A stretch of DNA of 64,000 nucleotides from Nipponacmea schrenckii. Its lineage: Eukaryota > Mollusca > Gastropoda > Lottiidae. The notes under the pieces are model-generated. The model was not told the origin of the DNA. It saw nothing but the letters and a program-made list of their open reading frames with translations, and made no database searches. The stretch covers positions 29,613,023-29,677,022 of the forward strand of contig CM060200.1 in the NCBI GenBank assembly GCA_030562195.1, in the 5' to 3' direction. The stretch's first letter is position 1, and each line of letters begins with the position of its first letter. Shown here one piece after another: positions 23,617 to 35,600 of the stretch. The position numbers and the translations under genes were made by a program.

Positions 23617-24284
23617 TGAAATAGGGATAAAGTCTATCTGTGATATTACTTATTTATTTCTGATCAAATTTGAATCAATGATAGAATAACAGTGGAAATC
23701 CCAAAATTGTTGAGATATATAATTAACTCAATACCAAAATCATAGTCTCACATTTAGGAGGATTAATCTTACTTGATAGACAAAAGGTCAATAGAAATGA
23801 TGGATATAGCCATAATTTGCTAATCTTTACCTATTCCAAGATATTGCATGTATTTTGATATTTATAAAGATTGTACAGAGTACTTATATCACATCACATT
23901 TTGTTATGAAATTGTATTTACATTCCCACATTCTATTCAAATTAAAAAGGCCTTCATATTATTTTAATATTGTCTCTCATTTTGAACCGTCCAGTATCAT
24001 GTGATTTTAAGCGCCTTTTTTTTGTTGATATATTTATTTTTTATTTGTTGTAAATTATTTTACATCAACACATAGAAGTAAAATAAAAGAAAGTTTTTAA
24101 AACAGCCTTACAATTTATTTTTATAAAGCATTGTATTTGTTAGGAATATTTCTCTCAATGACTTCTTTAATTTATGTACTAAAGACATGACACAAGTCTT
24201 TACCATTTCTCCTTCATTCGCTATTCTCAGTAACATTGAACTTCAAGAACATGAGCTTCATTAATAAGAGCCTTCATTGTAAAT
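23617..24284. terminator. Convergent 3' UTRs and poly(A) signals of KATNAL2 and RFXANK
   Basis: A plus-strand AATAAA for KATNAL2 lies at 24082-24087 and a minus-strand AATAAA (24119-24114) for the RFXANK orthologue is 27 nt away. Given usual cleavage 10-30 nt downstream, the two mRNAs should end within a few bases of each other or overlap. An alternative ATTAAA-like signal for KATNAL2 is near 23940. Confidence 0.6.
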
Positions 24285-27200
24285 TCAGCTTGGATCTTCA
24301 AACATCCCTAGCATATGTCTTTCTATTATTTGTTGAGCTGGAAAATATGCGATATTAATACAACCTGATAAAACTAATTCTATTTTCAACATATATTTTG
24401 CACATGTCTTTTGTGATGTAATCTGCCAGGTTCACTAAGGAAAATTATTACTATGTTAATCAGGACTTGGAGAGCTAATTCCATCATTTTATCCAACAAT
24501 AGACATCATATTACTTACCTGCTTTATGACCTTGACCTACAGCTAAATCAAAAGCAGAATGATTATCTTCATTGATAATAGTTATATCAGCTCCCCATTC
24601 TAATAATAACTGTATACATGATAGGTGATTATTGAAAGCTGCATAAATTAAAGCTGAACTTCCACTCTAAAAGATAATTTCATATATTCAGATATTATAT
24701 TGACTAAAGACTTGAGTGAAGCAGTATTAGTGCAAACAGCTTGATAGTTCTTTTAATTAATAAGAGAAGATGTTGTATTAAAAATGCTTAATTATATATC
24801 CCTTATTTCAAACACTTAAAAAACTATTTAATTTCATTTCTTGATCAATCAAAAAATACAATTGATTTCAATTCCAGCTTGGTTTGGTCTGATTTCAGGA
24901 TCAATACTTTGCTTTGATTGAATTTTTGATTCCATGCCAGATATAAATATTTATAAAAACATTTTGTTATAAATAATCCAATGCTATACCTCATCTCTAT
25001 AGTTAATATCCATTCCTAACTTTAATAATTCTAACACAATATCAGAATATCCATAACAACTTGATAATAGTAAAGAGTTTTCACCATGATTACCCACAGT
25101 ATTAATACAGGCACCATTCTCTAATAGATATTCTACACTAGACATCTGACCATTGGCACATGCCCATAATAAAGGTGTGAATCCAGAATCATCAGATTTA
25201 TTGATATCACATCCTGAAAAAAAAATGTCACTGTCTGTTACTTACTGAACTTCTTCACATAACAGAGAGAGTCATTAACCATTTGTTTTTATACGCCCAC
25301 ATGAAATGGGGGGGGGGGGGCGTATATTGTCGTCACCCACATCCATCCGTCCATCCGTCCGTCCACAATTGCTTGTAAACACTCTACAAGGTGCAATTCT
25401 TGATGGATTTAATTGAAACTTTATATGAGTGTTTATGATCACTCCAGGATGAACCCTATTTAAAATCAGCGAAATTGGAAAAAATTTAGTATGAGTTTGT
25501 GCCCTTGTTCTCGAATGGCTCGTAAACACTCTACAATGTGCAATTCTTGCCTGATTTTGATGAAACTTGGTCTGAGAGTATGTTATAACTCAAGGATAAA
25601 CTCTATTGAAAATCAGCGAAATCAAAAAACATTTAGTATGAGTTATTGCCCTTGTTCTTGAAAACGCGTTCAATTTTAGCTTGTAAACACTCTAGAAAGA
25701 ACAATTCTTAATGGATTTTGATGAAACTTGGCTTGAGTATTTGTTATCACCCAAGGATGAAGCCTATTGAAAACCAGTAAAATCGAAAAAAATTTAATAT
25801 CAGTTACTGCCCTTGTTTTTGAAAACTCGTTCAATTTTTGGCTTTAAAACACTCTACAAAGCACAGTTATTGACCAATTTTGACAAAACTTGTTGAAATT
25901 GTTTAATATCACCCAAGGATGAACCCTTTTGAAAATAGAAAATATTGAAATATATTTGATACGAATTATTGCCCTTGTTCTATAAAATGTGTTGGATTTT
26001 TGCCTTGTAAACACTCTATAAGTCACAATTCTTGAGCGATTTTGACGTAACTTGGCATGAGTATTTGTAATCACCTAAGGATGAACCCTACTGAAATTCA
26101 GTTAAATCGAAAAATATTTAGCATCAGTAATTGCTCTTGTTTGTGAAAACACGTTCAGTTTTAGCTTGTAAATTGTTTGATATCGCAAGAGATGAGCCCT
26201 ATTGAAAATTAAAAATATCAAATATGAATTATTGCCCTTGTTCTTTTAAACGCGTTCAATTTTTGTCCCGTAAACACTCTACATGGCACAATTCTTGACC
26301 GATTTCAATGAAACTTGGTGTTAGGGTGAGATGAGAATAGTATTCTCAAGAAAGCACTGGCCTAGGTCATGAAGTAAGAAACAACATTATAGGATGAGAT
26401 CGTTAGTGTAAACAATAGTTAAAAATGGTTAAGGTTATAATCATGAAAAGTATGGAAGTCTTGATCTTTCAACGGTTCTGAAATCCAAATCTAAAAAAAC
26501 AAAATAACTTTTTAATTTTGGTCCTCATTATCCTGTTCAAATACTGGAGCCCATTGACCTATAATAAACTAAAGTGTATGCTTGATGACATTTGACTAAT
26601 AATTATTTAAGGTAATATGTGATATATATATATATAAAACAGTTATGGATTTGAAAAAACGTTTTGCAGTGGTTCAAGTCTGCCATGGACTAAATGGTTA
26701 CTAAGATTTTTATTCCTCTTGAACGCGGTAACAATTCTTTTAGTATAAACCTGTGGATATTTCTGTTGTAGAGTTTTATAGTAATTTTTTACAATTACCG
26801 ATGCGTTGGTAGCAGTATGATTATAGGTGGTGATGAAGGGGATTATTTGGTTGTCATGCTGAAGGTTTAAGCCATTCGGATATACTGTGTCCAACTGGTC
26901 CATCCAATAGCTCTCGCGCTGCAATCTTCTATGTTTTGGCTTAATATTAGGCATCGACATAACCGCCTCAATAGGCATAATTACCAAGTCTTCAATGGAG
27001 TGGTCGGGGAGGTTAAAGTGGTTCGCAATAGGTCTGTTTTTGCCATGTACGATATCGTAACGATGGCCATTAAAACGGGTTCTTAACATATTTTTTGTTT
27101 CGCCAACATATTGGACTTCGCATTTTTTACAAGAAATTAGGTATATTAAATTTTGGTCAACACAAGAAAGTTGGTCACGCATGATGAAATATTTGCCGGT

Positions 27201-30200
27201 CTTTTTGTTTTGAAAATAATGAGAAATAGGTACATGAACGCAGGTACGACACGCAGAACCTCTACACGGTGCTGATCCAAGGCCATTAAAAGGGGGAGGG
27301 GGGTTACTCTTTTTCTGAAGGTTCAAAAGGGTGTCGTTTTTAATTTGGCGCAGGAAACGTTTTGAGTAACCCCTTTCTCGTAATTTATCAAAAACAAGTC
27401 TACACGCGGAATCAAAGTCGGTCTGTTGTGTACAAATTCTATGGAACCTTAGAACTTGTGATTTGATAATGCCAGAAAATGTGTGTTTCGGGTGAAACGA
27501 ATTTTTAAATAAAAGTTGGTGGGTATCGGTCTCTTTGAAATATACTTTGATATCAAGTTTTCTATTTTCGTCAAAATTGGTACCCTTGAACACTGTCGTG
27601 TCCAGGAAGTTCATACTTGTTTCGCTAATGTTTGCTGTTAATTTTACTGATGGATGATGGTTATTCAGAATTTCAAAATACTGCCAAAAATTTTCAAGCG
27701 ATTCGGTCCAAATGATAAAAATGTCGTCAAGAAACCTTCCATAGAAGAAAGGTTTAAAAGGTGAAATTTGGTCTATTTCGCGTTCCCATTCGGCCATGAA
27801 TATATTCGCGTAACTTGGGGCAAAGCGTTTCCCCATAGCAGTACCAGATATTTGAAGATAAGTTTTTCCGTTAAAATTGAAGTCATTTCGCGTTAAACAA
27901 ATTTCCAAGAGGTCTAAAATTTCCTTATCAGGTCTTTCTTCGCACGGATTTCGTTCAAAGGCTTTTCGGATAGCGTCTAAACCGGTCTTGTTGTCTATAT
28001 TAGTATACATTGAAGTCACGTCCAATGTAATAAATTTCGCATCAGGAGGAATATTTAATTGCTTTATTTTTTCGACAAAATCGGTAGTATCTTTTAGATA
28101 GGAAGGGTGCTGACATGCCAATGGTAATAAAAAATGGTCAATGTACTCGGAAACTCGGTATGATTCGCTCGCGCAGTCTGAAATAATGGGTCTTCCTTTT
28201 GGAATTTTATTTGGAACAAACCATCCGGTTTCTGGATCTTTATGTATTTTGGGAAGAGTGTAAATATGCCGTGGTCTGATATTTTGATCTGCGGAAAGGT
28301 AGTCAAATTGAGCTTCAGAAATAAAATTTTTTGAGACTAAAATTTTTAATATATCATTGATTCTTTTCGCCGTTTCCATGAAAATTGGTATCTCAAGTTC
28401 GCGATAATGATGTGCTTTATTAAGTTGATGATCAATTTCAGAAATGTAGTCAACGCGGTCTTGTACGACACAACAACTGCCTTTGTCGCTTTTTCGAATG
28501 ATAATGCTCTGATCGTTTTTCAATTCATTTAATGTTTTTCTCTCAAAATTGGTAAGATTATTCTTCTCGTTTACAATAGGTAACCGAGAAACTTCTTCGT
28601 ACATATTTTCGCAAATTGAAATTATACCGTCGTCGATAGCGCTTTCTGGAGGAATCCAACCGGTTTTTTCGATAAATTTGGTACGTTTACCGCGGCCTAG
28701 TTTTTCACGGAAGAAGTAATTAAGCTTAAAGGTTCGAGACAATTCGTTAACTGAAGACAAAATTGGTTGGTTTGAAACAGGTTTTGACGTAGGAATAAAG
28801 GTAAGTCCGCGATCTAAAAGTTGGTTTTCTAAGGGAGAAAGTTTTCGTGTAGTGAGATTAACTACAGTTTTACCTAAACTCGGAATACTTCCCCCCGCGA
28901 TCAGTTTAAATGGGAGATCCATTTAGCACAGATACTTCGGGCAGTGGGGGCCGTCCAGTGGACGTGATCCGAGTTTACGTCAACCACTCCATTGAATCTT
29001 GGGATAGTAGTAGCGACTGGAGAAGGTTTGTGGTAAATCAGGTGATTTTTTGTGAGAGTGTGTTTTAACTCAAGGATGAACCCTATTGAAAATCAGCGAA
29101 ATCGAAAAACTTTTTAGTATGAGTTACTGCTCATGTTCTTGAAAACGCGTTCTCAATTCTCAATGGATTTTGATTAAACTTGGCTTGAGTATTTGTTTTT
29201 ACCCAAGGATGAACCCTATCATTAATCAAATAAATCGAAATATATTTAGTGTCAGTTATTTCCCTTGTTTTTGAAAACGCGTTCAATTTCACTCATAAAC
29301 ACTCTAGAAAGAACAATTTTGAATGGAATTTGATGAAACCCTAAAAGGATAAACCCTATTGAAAATCCGATAAATCGAAAAATATTTAGTGTCAGTTATT
29401 GCGCCTGACATAAATGCCAGTGGGGGTATATTACCTTGCCTGGCAAGCTATCTTTCTTGTTAAAAGCACCCAATTTCAGCTATTCATATCACTCTTCAGA
29501 AAGATATCTAATACACAGTGCAAATAATACAATTTCTGTTATTGACCTCCTTAACAAGTGGTTGCCTAGCTGTTTAAACACAGGTTGGAACTCAAACATT
29601 ATTTGTCGAAATGAACATCTAATCAATATACATGATCACACTAAATTTCACTCGATAAAAACCATAGCATGTTTTTATGTCACAAACAAATTTTGTCGAG
29701 CTTTTACTAATCCAAGGGCAATAACTCAAAAACTATTCATCAAAATATCGTCAAGTTCAAACTCAATCAAAATACCATCCACATAAAGGTTCCCTTCAAA
29801 TTACATTCAATTTCAGATAAAAACTGTAGTTTCAGATTCACAAGCCTAAGGGTTGACAACAATATACGACCACATTATGGGCGTATAAATATGTAATTGC
29901 CGATATTACCACCTGCATCAGATTTTGATTCTGAAAAGTGAAATGTATATAGCTGAAATTGAGGGCAGTAAATCAGAAATATATAAATAAGAGTTAATAC
30001 ACTACATACCATCTTTAATCTCTTGTGTCAATAAAACCAGTTCACCTTGAGCTGCCATTTGATGTATACTCATATCTGTAATCAAATTATATTAATACTG
30101 TAAGTTATATCATTAATATATTGAAACAGTAGATTTCTGCTGCGGTACATCTTACTTGATTAATGAAAATTTTAATGTCGAAGCCAGGGAAATTTAAGAT

Positions 30201-30884
30201 GATATCTGTGTAGATTACGAAAGGAAAACTTACTTTGTATGACTGATGGTGTTGTTGTTTGTACATTACCTCTTTGTAAATTAGACATCACAGTTGATGG
30301 CTGTAATCATAATGAAATAATAATTACATTTGCTACATTTTGTTAAAATCAAAAAATTATGCTATAATTGTGAATAATCTTACCCTGAAAGGTGAATAAT
30401 TGACTTTGGAGGCAGTGCCTGAGCGTCTGTATTGTTTAGTTGGTGAAGAATCAATATCACTTGCACTTCCATTAAAACTTTCATTACCTGCATTATATAA
30501 ATCACTAAATAATCTAAGAGATTTATATTAATTCATAATCAATTATTTATTAAATAGTAGGGTCCCACATAATTTTTCAAATTAGATATTCCATTGAACA
30601 AACAGATCTAACCAATACTGGGAAAGTACCAAACTTGGAAAAATTTAAAGAGGAAACAATTCAGGAATATAGTGATATCAATACACAATTGTATGCTGGT
30701 CATGTTGTCTGATCATCAGTTACTTACCATCACCAAACACATTTTCCACTTCCAGATCATTTAATTCTTGATCACTGTCTACAGGTGAGAAAAAACGACT
30801 TCCAGACAATGTTCTTCTTCTTATTGGTGAAACCATTCTTCTATTTTTATCTGGTGATAGCTGTTTAGATGATGATTGATCCAT
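24285..30884 (-). CDS. RFXANK: RFXANK/ANKRA2-family ankyrin protein (272 aa, 7 exons)
   Basis: Exons on minus, 5' to 3': 30728-30884, 30384-30487, 30234-30300, 30010-30075, 24990-25213, 24519-24666, 24285-24337; total 819 nt, in frame. The N-terminal ~110 residues are disordered, Ser/Arg-rich (MDQSSSKQLSPDKNRRMVSP). Then MSIHQMAAQGELVLLTQEIK, the family hallmark before the ankyrin repeats, then repeats at about 137-255 (GFTPLLWACANGQMSSVEYL; SALIYAAFNNHLSCIQLLLE; FDLAVGQGHKAAQQIIERHM), ending MFEDPS. Vertebrate RFXANK joins RFX5 and RFXAP on promoters; ANKRA2 binds PxLPxI/L peptides of HDACs and RFX proteins. An invertebrate single copy probably represents their ancestor, so a nuclear adaptor for an RFX factor is inferred. 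Intron 4 is expanded to about 4.8 kb by nested transposons while the coding exons remain intact. Confidence 0.92.
26322..29050 (-). mobile_element. Penelope-like retroelement (about 2.73 kb)
   Basis: The boundaries come from comparing the broken core of element D with intact cores: 'cttggtgt' is kept on the left and 'tgtgagag' on the right, so the insertion lies between about 26321 and 29051 with at most a short (3-bp TGT) overlap. It contains one ORF (26643-28922), a short 5' leader (~130 nt) and a 3' region of ~320 nt with a TA microsatellite at 26622-26636 and a GAGAATAGTATTCTC palindrome near the 3' tip. I see no terminal repeats and no hammerhead-ribozyme core (CTGATGA...GAAA) in either flank. 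Confidence 0.85.
26643..28922 (-). CDS. Penelope-like element polyprotein: reverse transcriptase + GIY-YIG endonuclease (759 aa)
   Basis: The ORF is uninterrupted, with an in-frame stop directly before the ATG. Domains: N-terminal region to ~215; RT core at about 220-460 with YTLPKIHK (221-228), KGRPIIS (242-248), LDVTSMYTNI (300-309, catalytic Asp 301), GTAMGKRFAPSYANIFMAEW (360-379) and the active-site FLDD (397-400); a CX5C...C linker (CRGSACRTC, 553-561) typical of several Penelope-like clades; and a GIY-YIG domain at about 592-680 (LIYLISCKKCEVQYVGETKN, Arg 616, His 620, Glu 670). Such elements copy themselves by RT and a single-strand-nicking GIY-YIG nuclease (family knowledge). No stop, frameshift or missing catalytic residue was found, so the copy may be young or still competent; that is inference. 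The clade (Penelope, Poseidon, Neptune) is not assigned. Confidence 0.95.
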   Translation of the reverse strand: MDLPFKLIAGGSIPSLGKTVVNLTTRKLSPLENQLLDRGLTFIPTSKPVSNQPILSSVNELSRTFKLNYFFREKLGRGKRTKFIEKTGWIPPESAIDDGIISICENMYEEVSRLPIVNEKNNLTNFERKTLNELKNDQSIIIRKSDKGSCCVVQDRVDYISEIDHQLNKAHHYRELEIPIFMETAKRINDILKILVSKNFISEAQFDYLSADQNIRPRHIYTLPKIHKDPETGWFVPNKIPKGRPIISDCASESYRVSEYIDHFLLPLACQHPSYLKDTTDFVEKIKQLNIPPDAKFITLDVTSMYTNIDNKTGLDAIRKAFERNPCEERPDKEILDLLEICLTRNDFNFNGKTYLQISGTAMGKRFAPSYANIFMAEWEREIDQISPFKPFFYGRFLDDIFIIWTESLENFWQYFEILNNHHPSVKLTANISETSMNFLDTTVFKGTNFDENRKLDIKVYFKETDTHQLLFKNSFHPKHTFSGIIKSQVLRFHRICTQQTDFDSACRLVFDKLRERGYSKRFLRQIKNDTLLNLQKKSNPPPPFNGLGSAPCRGSACRTCVHVPISHYFQNKKTGKYFIMRDQLSCVDQNLIYLISCKKCEVQYVGETKNMLRTRFNGHRYDIVHGKNRPIANHFNLPDHSIEDLVIMPIEAVMSMPNIKPKHRRLQRESYWMDQLDTVYPNGLNLQHDNQIIPFITTYNHTATNASVIVKNYYKTLQQKYPQVYTKRIVTAFKRNKNLSNHLVHGRLEPLQNVFSNP
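29550..29888 (-). mobile_element. Pearl/Helentron-like fragment E (reverse orientation)
   Basis: Read on minus it starts TTATACGCCCATAATGTGGTC, has one to two cores ('gagttattgcccttgg') and ends CAGCTAGGCAACCACTTG. It is a short member of the A/C subfamily lying tail to tail with element D about 100 bases away, in the same RFXANK-orthologue intron. Confidence 0.6.
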
Positions 30885-32629
30885 GACACAAATATAGTCA
30901 ATGAATCAATTATATTCCCGCTAAAAATGATCTATTAGTCAGTCTGCATAAAATTCCAGACAGATCTCTTCAGATTCAATTTCCATACCTGCAGCATTTC
31001 GTATGATATTGCTTTTTTTTCGTCATTTAATGAGTCCCTAGACCAAGTTAAATTTTCAAATCTTATTCGCGTGAGTCATTCTACTTTAGCTTTGTTTATT
31101 ATTACACTATTTAATTGATCTCCAAGTTTAGAGAGCCCCAGCAAGATTATCTCCCTTGAATGCTAACAGTAAAAGGTTATGTATTTTTTTGTGTATTCCG
31201 GTTTATTGTTGGTGAATTCAATTTCACTTTTACGTCACTTATATCAATTTAAATGAAAATCCCCAATTTAGATTGATGTTTTATTCAACAAAATACAAAT
31301 TTATGTAAACTAGAATGAGCAACTTGAAAATATTTTTTGAGCAGAATGACTACCAATATTATTACCGCTATAAAATATCCAATACACAAACCTCCAAAGC
31401 AATATCTACAGTGACCAAAATATGACTTCGAAATAAACCAGAGTCTTTCATGTATGAAGGTGTGCATGTTTGATATTTACACGTAAAACAATTAATTTTA
31501 TTTTTAATTCAAAGTTAACTTAATTGGTGATGGATTAGCATATGTTTTTTTGTTTTTTTCTCTCTATGAACTGTGACTTTATTTAGTCTGATATATAATA
31601 CTTACTAAAATTAATACTGAATGGATTAAGAAAAAAACTTATAATCCTAACAATTAGATATAGAGTTTACTGACCTCTACATTCTAAATTCTGTGAAATA
31701 TTTTTAAATATTTATGGCTTAAGAAAGAATAATAAATCAAATAAAGTTATAAAATCAAGATCAAAGTTAGATGTAGATGAATTTGATACATCAAGCCTAC
31801 ATATAAGTGAAAATGATATGGTACAACCAACAACCAATTAAAAATTTAACAAACAGAAACTTTAACAACTAAAACAGCAAAAACAATAGCACTGTAATGA
31901 TTTCAAATCTATTCTTAATTGTATATCTTTATCAAGATGAAAAGTTGAATCACTGAAACTCAAAATATACTGAAAAGTCACCGGAAAATATCACATTTTA
32001 ATCTTATGAAACATTTGACCAATGATATCAAACATGAAATGTGTCCCTGAACGTATCTGAAAGTTTTAACTTAAGGAAATCCAACTATTTTTAAAGAGAA
32101 CGTAAAGATTACATATACTTTTAACTGTCAATATTGTGTTTGTTAGATGTTATAACACTACAGTACATACTAAGCCAAATAAACGAGATTGTAGAGAGAT
32201 ATGTCTCCTACATATTCTGAAGGTTTCAAGTACCAGTAATAATATTGAATCATTATAAAGCCTTCAACCACAGTAGTGTCAAACTGATCAATTAACAATT
32301 AATATGCTCCATTCTTAATTAACCCTTTTAAAGTAAATTCAGTTTATGTAAATAGCATATTTAAGAAATATTGTCAGGTATAATTTTGCATACTGCCCCT
32401 TTAAGAAGACCATTCAAATAATTTCATAGATTATGGATGGGACATAACTTGACTGATTGATATAAAATAAATGTAAATTTGTAAATGAACAGGAAATATA
32501 TCTGAATACATATATACAATAACAATAGAACAAACTACAATATCAAGAAAATCAAAATAATACTCCTATAAAAAATATATGATATTTTTCTTAAATCTAG
32601 AATGGTGTTGAATAAGATATATCAAGAGA
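30885..32629. other. Intergenic region between ANKLE1 3' end and RFXANK-orthologue 5' end
   Basis: Both neighbours are on minus. The stretch just above 30884 should hold the RFXANK-orthologue promoter, with a minor CpG-bearing patch near 31060. A 60-codon minus ORF at 31285-31467 has one hydrophobic stretch (GYFIAVIILVVILLKK) but no supporting splice or family evidence, so it is not called. The rest is AT-rich and featureless. Confidence 0.4.
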
Positions 32630-35600
32630 TCATTGTCCCATTTTGATATCAGGTGGACAAATTTGACGTTCTCCTTCAGCTAAAAATATCTGTAAAGCTT
32701 TCTTCAAAAAATAAACGCCCATTCTTCTTTTAACTTTCATAGACCAAGTAGATGGTATTCCATAAAAATCACCTTTCTTTTTATTAGTTAACTTATCTAA
32801 ACCTACAATAATATAAAACAAGATCATAGTATTAATAATTAACAAAAATAAAAACAAATTTACATGATATTTGCAATTACTAGTAATTATTTTGTAGTTT
32901 ATTTTGCTAAAAAACAGAATCAACTAATTCAAAACAGTAATTAATGTAGAGGGCAATAGATAAATTTCTTAATTTAACTCACCAAAGGCTTCAATTATGC
33001 ACGCTTCTCTGGTATATGCTTCGACTGGTATTACATTTTGAAAGATATGTAATGAAACGACACCTTGTTGTTCAGACCATATATCTATTATTTGTTGAAC
33101 TTTATTACTAACCTGATGAAAGAAAATAATGATATAAGTTGCCTTGTTGTGACTATTAACAGTTCTTTTCCTAGAGTATCATGGTAGATTTTTCATTAAA
33201 TTAGACTTGGTAAGATATTTGTGTGAAACTTATATAAATTCTGCAGAGTTCAATATTACTTGAATCATCACAATTATTTTGTTATGATGATAGTTCTATT
33301 TTAAAGAAATTACTAACATTAGGCTTAGGTTTCTGTAACTGTGTTATTGCCTCATATAAATGAGTATAAGGACGTGATCTTTTGCCTTTACCGATATAAA
33401 ATATAGCAGCTACAAATGTACAGAACACATCACCATCAGCTGTAAATATAATATTTAAAGTAAGTTATTGACCAATAAGAAGAATATATGAAGAAATATT
33501 TCAATGCTCTCTTGTTCTATATATGATACAAAAGAATTATTATAACACAACCTGTCACTGAATAGTTTCAAGGCATGTTATCATCATACAAATGATCTTT
33601 TCATCTGTGTCCCTACTGAAGTTTGACAAGCAGTAGGGCCTTCTGGTTCTTGTATCTTTATTTCAAGTCAAATTGTGTTAGTTTGTTTAAAGTGTGCTAA
33701 AAGGAAATTTATGATGGAAAAGAATGTCAGTTAATATTAATTTTATCATGGATTTAATAATTTATTCTGAAAATACTGAAATGATCAGTTTCATATGAAA
33801 TAAAAAAAATAAATAAATCTTCTTTTCCTCACTCATATTTTTAGCTCTTAATGGAAGATTTTTTGTTACTCTGGGATCAAGAAGTAAATAATTAAAAGAG
33901 GATTTTAAAGCCCCTTCTCTCCATTTTCTGCCATTAGAATTATTAAATAAATCCATCATCTTCATTTCTAAATCTTGTAAACCAATATCATCAAACTTTC
34001 CTTCCATAGCATTCCGCAACTCTATAGAATAGTCTAAAAAATAAAACATTTAAGGTGAATCAATTAAATCTAGAAGCATACTTAATTAATTGATTATGAA
34101 TTAATTTGCGTTAATTAAGTATATATTAAAGAGGCAAATCACATAGATTTTGAAAAGTCACATAGCCTAATAATAAGTCAAAAGGGAAAAAAATGCTTGA
34201 CATACCTGGACCATGTTTACTAAGTTGAATCAGACCAGGATTATTGGTAATACTAGCCAAACGCTTCAAATACGTCTGTCTTGTGGCAGCAATAACTGGT
34301 CCAGGATCTTCCCCATAGGATAATAGTTTCTGTTTTATTTCTTCATTAGACATGGAACTAAACTGTTGAGATAATTGAACCGTCTGATCATCACTGTCGG
34401 TCTCGTATTGTTTCAGATCTCGTTTAGTCTTAACATAAGATTTCCAATCATATTCTTCAGTTTTCTGAGAATCAATTGATCTAGCACTGGTAACAGAATC
34501 TAAGGACAATCTTCCTGTAGTACTGTTTTCACAATCTGATGGTACATGACGTTCAATTAGAGTTATACCCCTTTCTACATCTCTGTAAACATATTCTTTA
34601 ACTGTAATATTACTGAACATACTATCTAAAGATGGTCGTCTATCTCCACAGAATCCCTTGTCTAGAATTGATGATGCTATGGATAGTTTCCTTGTATTAT
34701 ATGAAGAGACATTTTTCTCATTTGGTGTTGATACTGATATCAAACTGGGTTCTGATGAGGGCTCCGACAGTTTTCTGTTGGTGACAACATCGGTTATCCG
34801 AACAAGTTCCTCAGCGTGATCCATTCCTATTGTAGTTTTTCTCTCTTGTTTAGGGCTTTCTAATTTAAATGACTGAAGTCTATCTGACAGATCAACAACA
34901 TTTCTTAACTTGGTTCTCTTTTGGTTTGACGTCATCCTTTCTTCAATTAAACTTTCTCTTTTAGAATTAATTACGGATGAATGGGATGTTGACATGTTGA
35001 TATGCCCATCAGATATGGTTCTATTAGAGTCATCATCTTCACATGTAACAAAAGTTTCACAAGATGAATCACTTTCTCGTCTGGTGTTATTAACTGAATT
35101 TTTAGTAGTTGAATTTGAATAATGACTAGAATTGAGTTCAAATGGTAATGTATTTGATAATTGAGCTGTGTTTAAAATGTTAGTGTGACTGGAATCATCA
35201 GAAGTATGGGAATTGTTAACATTTATGTTCTCATTTTCAGAATTTAATGGCACTTCTCCGGAATATAACATGCTTTGTTGAGTTGACCATTTCCGCTTAT
35301 TTTGTGATAGTCTTTCTGTATAAGCAGCTTGGTTATGAGACACTATGTCTGTTAATGTTGATATGTTCTTACTTTCACTATGGATTGGTTCACAACCTGA
35401 TATCATATGATGAGATGCATCTGAACTAATGTCAGAATTTATACAGGCTTCAAAATTAAAACTTCTCTGATCTGTTGGCTCTTGAACATTATGAGATTCT
35501 TTGATTTGAGATAATTCATTAAATTGATCTCGGTGGTCTCTACATCTCCTAGCTACAACATTATTATCTGTTGATTTCACAAATTTTCGTTTAGAATACT

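Larger units (their letters stand above)
25286..29455 (+). mobile_element. Pearl/Helentron-like element D, split by a Penelope-like insertion
   Basis: It starts with the hairpin end (TATACGCCCACATGAAAT then a G run and GGCGTATATTGTCG), a GTCC run at 25338-25362, and cores like those of element B up to 26321. The cores resume at about 29051 and the element closes with the 3' motif CAGTGGGGGTATATTACC ... CTGGCAAGC at 29417-29455. The interruption, 26322-29050, is the Penelope-like element. It sits in the large intron of the RFXANK orthologue, antisense to that gene. Confidence 0.75.

Noticed and set aside
28094..28306. ORFs overlapping the Penelope-like RT in other frames
   Set aside because: Shadows of the 759-aa frame; no independent motifs.
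31285..31467. 60-codon minus ORF with one hydrophobic helix
   Set aside because: No splice, promoter or family support; AT-rich sequence yields such hydrophobic frames by chance.
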